DNA from: Elusimicrobiota bacterium
GTDB taxonomy: Bacteria > CG03 > SLGR01 > PWQF01
Reading direction: 5' to 3'
NCBI GenBank assembly: GCA_003558145.1
Contig: PWMP01000178.1
Span: 1 to 6,000, forward strand
DNA length: 6,000 nucleotides
Part shown: piece by piece, positions 1 through 4,184 of the stretch
Layout: each line of letters begins with the position of its first letter
How positions within the stretch are numbered: the stretch's first letter is position 1
The notes under the pieces: generated by a model
Told to the model about the DNA's origin: nothing
The model's input: only the letters and a program-made list of their open reading frames with translations
Database searches by the model: none
Position numbers and translations under genes: made by a program

Positions 1-292
1 AACCCTCCTCAAGGCCGTGGGCGTGGTCGTGGCCGTGGTCATGGACCAGTTCATACCCTTCTGGTTCATGAATATCTTCCTCGAACCATCCGTAAGTGAA
101 ATCCAAAATCGCGGATATCTCCGGGTTGAAAAGAGTTCCGGACCCTACAGGTGAATCTCCTCCGCGGCCAAAAGAAGGTGTGTCAGTCCGACGGATGAGC
201 GGATCTTCAAACCCCGCCAATGCAGCTCCGGCGCTAAAGAAAGCGCTAAAAAGTACTGCAATTGTCATTTTATATATTTTGTCTTTATTCAT
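1..292 (-). CDS. Secreted His-rich outer-membrane (zinc-regulated TonB-dependent receptor-like) protein, N-terminal part
   Basis: This gene is partial: 97 codons are visible and the C-terminus lies beyond base 1. The start ATG at 292-290 is chosen because AAGAGGAG (minus strand, 297-304) sits 4 bases upstream. Residues 1-26 form a signal peptide: a charged MNKDKIYK start, a hydrophobic stretch, and an ALA cleavage site before GFEDP. The mature N-terminus carries a LFNPEISAILDFTYGWFEED motif at residues 54-72. A His-rich run, VHDHGHDHAHGLEEG, covers residues 83-97 with alternating His at 84, 86, 88, 90 and 92. From family knowledge, an NPEIS-type motif followed by an HxHxH linker and a Glu-Glu-Gly segment is typical of outer-membrane beta-barrel proteins annotated as zinc-regulated TonB-dependent receptors or porin-like proteins. 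The barrel itself is not in view. The gene lies 78 bp downstream of a small membrane gene and a Fur-family gene, which suggests metal-controlled uptake or binding. The His run probably binds metal. The exact family remains an inference. Confidence 0.72.
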   Translation of the reverse strand, partial: MNKDKIYKMTIAVLFSAFFSAGAALAGFEDPLIRRTDTPSFGRGGDSPVGSGTLFNPEISAILDFTYGWFEEDIHEPEGYELVHDHGHDHAHGLEEG

Positions 293-296
293 AATT

Positions 297-304
297 CTCC
301 TCTT
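297..304 (-). promoter_or_regulatory. Ribosome binding site of the His-rich outer-membrane protein gene
   Basis: AAGAGGAG on the minus strand ends 4 bases before the ATG at 292-290. It decides this start over the in-frame ATG at 268-266, which would shorten the basic N-region of the signal peptide and has no comparable Shine-Dalgarno sequence. Confidence 0.6.
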
Positions 305-370
305 ATTTGTCAATATAAATTTACATTAAGCGTCAAAAGGCGCTTTACCAGATTTCCTGGAATATTATGG

Positions 371-679
371 TTAAACTGACGGGGGGGCCCGGGAAAGCGG
401 CAAGTGAAAGGCCGCGCTGATAAAAGAATGGAATATCTCCTTAAATTTAATGCGTTTTATAACAAGTGAAATTAGAACTACAGCAGCAAAAGCAAAAGAA
501 ATTGCTATGATATCCAGGAACTCCCTTAAAGGACAATTAAGCGGATGGTCATGTTCGTCGCCTATATGATTCAGGTGCCGGCTTGCTGCAACAAAGGAAG
601 CGCCTATAGAAATACCGACAAAGAGGGCCAGCAGCAGTACAGGAATATTTACTTTTTTTAATCTGCGCATTTTCTGCAT
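371..679 (-). CDS. Small two-helix membrane protein with His/Cys-rich loop
   Basis: The protein has 102 residues. A basic N-terminus (MRRLKK) leads into a first hydrophobic segment at about residues 11-33. A loop at about residues 34-55 has the order HLNHIGDEHDHPLNCP, holding four His, several acidic residues and one Cys. A second hydrophobic segment follows at about 56-75, then a basic KRIKFK stretch and a tail ending SRAPPSV. Basic residues just before segment 1 and just after segment 2 place both ends in the cytoplasm, so the His/Cys loop should face the periplasm. The start at 679 overlaps the end of the Fur-family gene by 22 bases, indicating translational coupling. A second in-frame ATG at 670-668 is a possible alternative start. 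No enzyme motif is seen. The layout recalls small metal-associated membrane proteins of the DUF2946 type, which also often end in an RGPP/RAPP-like tail, but this is only a resemblance. A metal-binding or metal-transfer role is inferred from the loop and the operon. Confidence 0.6.
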   Translation of the reverse strand: MQKMRRLKKVNIPVLLLALFVGISIGASFVAASRHLNHIGDEHDHPLNCPLREFLDIIAISFAFAAVVLISLVIKRIKFKEIFHSFISAAFHLPLSRAPPSV

Positions 680-1086
680 ATTCCATATATTATCATTGTA
701 TGGCTTTGGGGTATGAAGTTTTTTTTTGTAGCCATTTGTTCCTGAAGTTTTTCAATCCTTTCATCAATAACTTCTACAAAGGTATTGCATTTATTGCATA
801 CAAGGTGGTCGTGATGGTTATGAAGATAATTATGTTCATAATACGTAATCCCGTCGGAAAATTGTGTTTCCCTTGCCAGTCCGCAGTCACACAGAACCTT
901 CATTGTCCTGTATACGGTTGCCCTTCCTATGGACGGGTCTTTTTTCATTACTGTATCATACAGTTCGTCAGCCGTCAGGTGTTTTTCTTGACTTAGAAAA
1001 ACGCGCAAAACAACATTGCGTCTTTTGCTCTGCCTCATGCCATTTTCCTGAAGGTATTTTTCTAAAATTTGTTCTTCTTTTTTCAT
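658..1086 (-). CDS. Fur-family metal-responsive transcriptional repressor
   Basis: At 142 residues this is the normal length for a Fur-family protein, a cytoplasmic dimer that binds operators when loaded with metal. The N-terminal winged-helix domain spans about residues 5-82, with the recognition-helix signature GRATVYRTMKVL at 54-65. The C-terminal half has the metal motif HNHHDHLVCNKC at 89-100, and a second CRKC pair at 137-140 completes a Cys4 structural zinc site. Candidate regulatory-site ligands are His36, Glu84, the 91-94 His/Asp cluster and His129. The residue matching the PerR-specific Asp (D104 in Bacillus PerR) appears to be Glu105 here, in FVEV, which favours Fur or Zur over peroxide-sensing PerR. 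The gene is first in a minus-strand unit with a small His/Cys membrane protein and a His-rich outer-membrane protein. A near-consensus Fur box over its promoter suggests autoregulation. Metal choice (iron or zinc) cannot be fixed from sequence. The first ATG lacks a strong Shine-Dalgarno, but the protein needs this N-terminal region to align with the family. Confidence 0.93.
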   Translation of the reverse strand: MKKEEQILEKYLQENGMRQSKRRNVVLRVFLSQEKHLTADELYDTVMKKDPSIGRATVYRTMKVLCDCGLARETQFSDGITYYEHNYLHNHHDHLVCNKCNTFVEVIDERIEKLQEQMATKKNFIPQSHTMIIYGICRKCAD

Positions 1087-1100
1087 TTTTCTTTAAATAA

Positions 1101-1115
1101 TGATACTGATTATCA
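1101..1115. promoter_or_regulatory. Fur-type operator (7-1-7 inverted repeat)
   Basis: TGATACTGATTATCA matches the 7-1-7 Fur box TGATAATnATTATCA at 13 of its 14 defined positions; only the sixth base differs (C for A). It fits the Zur (TCGTAATnATTACGA) and PerR (TTATAATnATTATAA) consensus boxes less well. It lies immediately downstream of the minus-strand -10 element, over the expected transcription start, where a bound repressor would block initiation. Binding is inferred. Confidence 0.7.
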
Positions 1116-1120
1116 ATACT

Positions 1121-1149
1121 TATATATTAAAGAAACGTTTATTTGTCAA
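1121..1149 (-). promoter_or_regulatory. Sigma70-type promoter of the Fur-family operon
   Basis: On the minus strand a perfect -35 TTGACA (1149-1144) is separated by 17 bases from a -10 TATATA (1126-1121). The predicted start is near 1114, giving a leader of about 28 bases before the Fur-family ATG at 1086. The Fur box at 1101-1115 overlaps the predicted start. No equally good promoter lies before the two downstream genes, so the three are probably co-transcribed. Confidence 0.7.
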
Positions 1150-1336
1150 AAGGGTTCCATTTTTAAAATTTAAAATAAATCAAAAACACAACCGGGAAAA
1201 AGGATATATTCCGGGCACATAGTTTACACTTTAAGCTGTATAATACGGCAGCAGGTAAAGTTGTTGGGATATAAGATAATCAAAACATTTTATGACTATT
1301 TTCCGGCTCTTTGTGATGAAACGGGCATAAGTGTAG

Positions 1337-1380
1337 TAATAAAGGTTACAGCGCCCAGGCTGCTTTGTTAAATTTTTTTT
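1337..1380 (+). terminator. Terminator-like hairpin plus T8 upstream of pilM
   Basis: The outer stem pairs 1337-1344 (TAATAAAG) with 1363-1370 (CTTTGTTA), eight pairs including one T-G wobble. After a 4-base left bulge (GTTA), the inner stem pairs CAGC (1349-1352) with GCTG (1359-1362) around a six-base loop. AA and then eight T residues (1373-1380) follow directly. This has the form of a plus-strand intrinsic terminator, although the stem is AT-rich and bulged. No annotated plus-strand gene ends here, so it would end a small RNA or act as an attenuator in a leader ahead of the pil operon. It could also be chance in AT-rich DNA. Confidence 0.4.
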
Positions 1381-1404
1381 CATATTCATAGACGGAGTTT
1401 TGCC

Positions 1405-1433
1405 TTGCAAAAAATATGAAATTGTGTTAGCAT
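1405..1433 (+). promoter_or_regulatory. Candidate promoter of the pilMNOPQ operon
   Basis: TTGCAA (1405-1410) and TAGCAT (1428-1433) are 17 bases apart. Each matches its sigma70 consensus at four of six positions. A TG at 1425-1426, one base before the -10, makes an extended -10 element (TGTTAGCAT). The predicted start falls near 1440, about 20 bases before the pilM ATG, which leaves room for the AGGAAA ribosome site at 1448-1453. Confidence 0.5.
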
Positions 1434-1459
1434 ATCACCAATAAAACAGGAAATAAAAT

Positions 1460-2569
1460 ATGAGCCCATTATTACCAGGTAAAAAAGACGTTCTTGGGGT
1501 AGATCTGGGGACTTCCAAGGTTAAAGTTTTAGAGCTTAAAACCTCGGGCAGCCGGATTTCCGTTGTGAATTATGCCGAAGAGGACATAAGCGGTAAGGTT
1601 ATAACCGAAAAATCCCCCGAAGAACGGCAGCAGATTTATATAGAAGCCCTCAGAAAATGCCTCAAAAAAAGAAAGTTCGGAACCAAAAACGCCGCTGTTT
1701 CCGTTTCAGGCAGTTCTGTAATAGTCAGATTTGTAAAGTTTCCCAAAATGAATTCGGAAGACCTGGAAAAGACCCTTCAGTTTGAAGCCGAACCCCACAT
1801 TCCTTTTGATATACAGGACGTTGACATGGATACCCAGATTATAGGTGATGTTGAAGATGAAGATCAGGTAAAAATGGAAACGGTCCTCGTTGCCAGCAAA
1901 AAAGAAACCATCCGTGAAAAAATCGAAATACTTGAAAAATCAGGACTAAAACCGGCAGTAATAGATGTTGACGCTTTTGCCCTTGAAAACGCCTATGAAA
2001 TGGTAAACGGTGCACAGGAAGCCGATTCCGGAATGAGTATGATCGTAAACATAGGGGCTTCCGTGACTAATATAAGTATAGTTGAAGGCGGCATTTCAAA
2101 GGTTGTCAGGGACCTTTACACTGCCGGTAACAGTTTTACCCGCGCATTGAAAAATTCTCTTCAGCTTGACACTGCTAAAGCTGAAGAAATAAAGAAAAAA
2201 TACGGATTATCCGGCGGCTCGCAGGACGGCAGCGCTGAAGGCTCAGGGGATATATCGGCCCAGGCCTACAGCGCAATGTATCCGGTAATGAGGGAGCTTA
2301 ATTCGGAAATGCAGCGCAGCATAGATTATTTTACCGGTCAGCAGTCTGCCCAGGGAATAGAAATAAAAAACATCATAATCTCTGGAGGCGGAGCTGCAAT
2401 GAAATCTCTTCCGGAACTTATATATGCAGACCTCAGCATTCCTGTAGAAGTTTTTCGTCCGCTTGGAAAAGCTTCACTTTCTGATAAATCAATACAGATT
2501 GACCTGGCCAGTCCCGCTTTTGCGGTTGCTGCGGGCCTGTCGCTCAGAAAAATAGGCGATAATAAGTAG
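1460..2569 (+). CDS. pilM: Type IV pilus assembly protein PilM (actin-like ATPase)
   Basis: PilM is the cytoplasmic actin-like protein of the type IV pilus alignment complex. It binds nucleotide and the N-terminal tail of PilN. The 369 residues match the family's usual length of about 350-370. Visible motifs are the phosphate-1 loop GVDLGTSKVKVLEL (13-26), the conserved FEAEPHIPFDIQDVDMD block (108-124), the phosphate-2 loop VNIGASVTNISIVEGG (196-211), the adenosine-site loop IIISGGGAAMKSLPEL (305-320) and the C-terminal SPAFAVAAGLSLR (351-363). The nucleotide pocket therefore looks intact. A Gly/Ser-rich loop at about 251-264 (between the two halves of subdomain 2) is low in complexity and probably flexible. 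The start has AGGAAA seven bases upstream and a good promoter before it. It is the first gene of pilMNOPQ, and only one base separates its TAG from pilN. Confidence 0.96.
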   Translation: MSPLLPGKKDVLGVDLGTSKVKVLELKTSGSRISVVNYAEEDISGKVITEKSPEERQQIYIEALRKCLKKRKFGTKNAAVSVSGSSVIVRFVKFPKMNSEDLEKTLQFEAEPHIPFDIQDVDMDTQIIGDVEDEDQVKMETVLVASKKETIREKIEILEKSGLKPAVIDVDAFALENAYEMVNGAQEADSGMSMIVNIGASVTNISIVEGGISKVVRDLYTAGNSFTRALKNSLQLDTAKAEEIKKKYGLSGGSQDGSAEGSGDISAQAYSAMYPVMRELNSEMQRSIDYFTGQQSAQGIEIKNIIISGGGAAMKSLPELIYADLSIPVEVFRPLGKASLSDKSIQIDLASPAFAVAAGLSLRKIGDNK

Positions 2570-2570
2570 A

Positions 2571-3140
2571 ATGATAAAAATAAATCTTATACCTAAAGAA
2601 GTAGAAGCTAAGGCGGCCAAAAAGAAAAAGGGAGTTCTTATAGCCGGGGCTGCAATTGTTTTTATAGCTGTTGTCTTCGGCCTTTATATGGCTCGCGCCG
2701 CCGAGCTTAGATCTTTAAAAAACAGAACAGCCCAGGTAGACAGGGAACTGCGTACTTTGCGGCCGGTCGTTGACAAAGTAAGACAAATAGAAAACCAGAA
2801 AAACGGACTTAACAGAAAAATAACCGTTATAAAAGACCTTATGCAGGTGCGCCTGGTTGCTCCTGTTTTTATGGAAGATATGGCAGTAGTTCTTCCCGAA
2901 GGTGTCTGGCTGAATTCAATATCTACCAGTTCAGGAGAAGAAAGTCTTAGTTTGACCCTTGGTATTATGGCCAGGGACAATTATGCAGCGGCGGACTTGC
3001 TGAACGCGCTGGAACTATCGGAAAATTTTTCAGAGGTGCAGTTTACCGGGCTTTCTTCTACTACATACGGAGACGAAGAAGTCCGGACTTTCAGTTTAAG
3101 GTGCAGGTATAATTTTAAGGAGAGATCCGATGGGGCTTGA
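2571..3140 (+). CDS. pilN: Type IV pilus inner-membrane protein PilN
   Basis: PilN is a bitopic inner-membrane protein that pairs with PilO in the periplasm and docks on PilM through its cytoplasmic tail. The hallmark tail MIKINLIPKE (1-10) fits the family's INLLP PilM-binding motif, with Ile in place of the second Leu. A Lys-rich stretch (14-20) precedes one transmembrane helix at about 21-42. A coiled-coil-like segment follows at about 43-92, then a ferredoxin-like periplasmic domain at about 97-182 containing LPEGVWLNSIS (108-118). The 189 residues are normal for the family. The ATG lies one base after the pilM stop, with no clear Shine-Dalgarno, so translation probably depends on coupling with pilM. 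The 3' end overlaps pilO by 11 bases. Confidence 0.94.
   Translation: MIKINLIPKEVEAKAAKKKKGVLIAGAAIVFIAVVFGLYMARAAELRSLKNRTAQVDRELRTLRPVVDKVRQIENQKNGLNRKITVIKDLMQVRLVAPVFMEDMAVVLPEGVWLNSISTSSGEESLSLTLGIMARDNYAAADLLNALELSENFSEVQFTGLSSTTYGDEEVRTFSLRCRYNFKERSDGA
3117..3122 (+). promoter_or_regulatory. Ribosome binding site of pilO
   Basis: AAGGAG lies inside the end of pilN, seven bases before the pilO ATG at 3130. It supports that start, even though it makes pilN and pilO overlap. Confidence 0.7.
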
Positions 3141-3678
3141 GCTCGGAGTAGGTGAAGTTACCAAACAGCAGAAAATAATTCTCGGCGTTCTTGCCGTTGT
3201 CGGCTTCATATATTTTTACTCCAGCGTTTTTGCTCCTATGAGCGGAAATATCCAGTCCGCGGAAAACGAGTTGCAGAATAAAAGAAACGAACTTACGGAG
3301 ATGCGCGCAAGGGCTGACCAGCTTGACGTTCTTGAAGCGGAGTTTGAAATTCTTGCCGAGCATCTTAAGAGAACCGAAGAGCATCTGCCCCGCAGCGAGG
3401 AGCTTCCCGAATTTATCAAAACAATTACCGCTCTTGCCGGACGCTTTGATATGGAAATAAGATCCATTTCCGTTCTTGGCGTAAGTTCCGGTGAATATTA
3501 CAGGACGCATCCCTACCGCCTGGAATTGAGCAACGATTATCATACCCTCGGTCATTTTTTTGCGGAACTTGGGCAGATGGACAGGATTTTCGGAATAAGA
3601 AATCTCACTCTTTCAGGAGCGGAAGAAGGCGATGTCGTAGCACATTTTGATATAGTTGCGTACACTTTTATAGATTAA
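3130..3678 (+). CDS. pilO: Type IV pilus inner-membrane protein PilO
   Basis: PilO forms the periplasmic heterodimer with PilN and contacts PilP. It has 182 residues: a short cytoplasmic tail (1-13), one transmembrane helix at about 15-34 (IILGVLAVVGFIYFYSSVF region), and a strongly charged coiled coil at about 40-86. A C-terminal ferredoxin-like domain at about 88-182 carries the family pattern LPRSEELPEFIKTIT (86-100), in which a LP...ELP segment leads into the first helix. It is followed by YRLELSNDYHTLGHFFAEL (129-147) and DRIFGIRNLTLSG (151-163). The start is fixed by AAGGAG at 3117-3122. The gene overlaps pilN by 11 bases, and its TAA shares one base with the ATG of pilP (TAATG), a typical coupled arrangement. 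Confidence 0.94.
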   Translation: MGLELGVGEVTKQQKIILGVLAVVGFIYFYSSVFAPMSGNIQSAENELQNKRNELTEMRARADQLDVLEAEFEILAEHLKRTEEHLPRSEELPEFIKTITALAGRFDMEIRSISVLGVSSGEYYRTHPYRLELSNDYHTLGHFFAELGQMDRIFGIRNLTLSGAEEGDVVAHFDIVAYTFID

Positions 3679-4139
3679 TGAATATAAGAGCAAAACTTTT
3701 TCTGATTATGTTTTTTATTGTAATTATGGCGGGATGTACCCGCCGGGATGAGACCCGCGATATACCCAGACGCCGTCCCGCATCTGTTGAAATAGAGGAA
3801 CCGGAAGAAATAAAAATACCGGCATATACTTACGGCGGGTCTGTTTACAGAAACCCTTTTTCACCTGCAGCTGCGAGGCCCCGTGACGAGGATGCTGACG
3901 AACTGTTTGCCCGGGACCTCAACCTGGCCGGATTAAGAGTAAGCGGAATTATGTCCGACAGAAAGAGTAAATACGCAATACTCTCCGGTCCCGGAGAATA
4001 TTATATAGTCAGACAGGGCCGTCTGCTTGATGAAGACGACAGGATGGTTTCAGGCGTAGCTGCAATAGTAAGCGAGGATAAAGTAACCCTTATAATCGAA
4101 GACGAAATGACTATCAGCCTGCCGGCGCCGCGATGGTAA
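3678..4139 (+). CDS. pilP: Type IV pilus lipoprotein PilP
   Basis: PilP is an inner-membrane lipoprotein that bridges PilN/PilO to the periplasmic domains of the secretin PilQ. Its 153 residues begin with a hydrophobic signal (4-19) ending in VIMAGC, with the lipidated cysteine at position 20. The -3 residue is Met rather than the usual Leu, which is less common but tolerated. A disordered Arg/Glu/Pro-rich segment (21-50) leads to YRNPFSPAA (57-65), matching the family's R/D-PF motif. The beta-rich domain at about 80-148 shows LNLAGLRVSGIM, then YAILSGPGEYYIVRQGRLL and VAAIVSEDKVTLII, all typical of PilP. The family often has a longer N-terminal linker, so this is a compact version. No Shine-Dalgarno is apparent, and the ATG overlaps the pilO stop by one base, so translation is probably coupled. 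A 45-bp gap follows before pilQ. Confidence 0.92.
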   Translation: MNIRAKLFLIMFFIVIMAGCTRRDETRDIPRRRPASVEIEEPEEIKIPAYTYGGSVYRNPFSPAAARPRDEDADELFARDLNLAGLRVSGIMSDRKSKYAILSGPGEYYIVRQGRLLDEDDRMVSGVAAIVSEDKVTLIIEDEMTISLPAPRW

Positions 4140-4170
4140 AATACAATTAGCAGGAACTTAAACAATAAAA

Positions 4171-4176
4171 GAGAGG
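4171..4176 (+). promoter_or_regulatory. Ribosome binding site of pilQ
   Basis: GAGAGG lies eight bases before the ATG at 4185. It decides the pilQ start, which is followed at once by a Lys-Lys signal-peptide N-region. Confidence 0.65.
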
Positions 4177-4184
4177 CCAGTAAA

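Larger units (their letters stand above)
1087..1459. other. Divergent intergenic region
   Basis: This 373-bp spacer separates the metal operon from the pilus operon. It contains the Fur-family promoter and operator on the left (1101-1149) and the pilM promoter on the right (1405-1433). In between, on the plus strand, are a TATAAT at 1239-1244 without a good -35 and a terminator-like hairpin at 1337-1380. A reading frame without ATG runs to a TAA at 1369-1371; its in-frame TTG at 1261 would give 36 residues (LLGYKIIKTF...TAPRLLC), but no convincing coding evidence supports it. The stretch 1150-1235 is AT-rich and shows nothing clearly functional. Confidence 0.6.

Noticed and set aside
308..313. 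TTGACA (minus strand) as a -35 of a separate promoter for the outer-membrane gene
   Set aside because: It lies only 15 bases before the start codon, which leaves no room for a -10 and a leader.
96..329. Plus-strand 77-residue open frame with a hydrophobic end
   Set aside because: The hydrophobic tail is the reverse reading of the signal peptide region of the minus-strand outer-membrane gene, which has a good ribosome site.
328..345. Hairpin AAGCGTC-AAAA-GGCGCTT as a terminator between the small membrane gene and the outer-membrane gene
   Set aside because: On the minus strand, where it would matter, the wobble pair becomes an A-C mismatch, leaving a 5-bp stem, and no U run follows.
700..1100. 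Plus-strand open frames opposite the Fur-family gene
   Set aside because: The minus-strand frame has complete Fur motifs with both CxxC pairs; the plus-strand products are Phe/Cys-rich and unlike any protein.
1223..1244. TTTACA (1223-1228) with TATAAT (1239-1244) as a promoter pair
   Set aside because: The spacing is only 10 bases, far below the 16-18 needed, so the TATAAT is kept only as a -10-like element.
1087..1459. c-di-GMP (GEMM) riboswitch ahead of the pilus operon
   Set aside because: Such riboswitches can precede pilus genes, but the conserved GEMM core sequences are not present in this spacer.
3115..3555. Minus-strand open frame of 146 residues opposite pilO
   Set aside because: It is antisense to pilO, which has clear family motifs, a transmembrane segment and a ribosome site.
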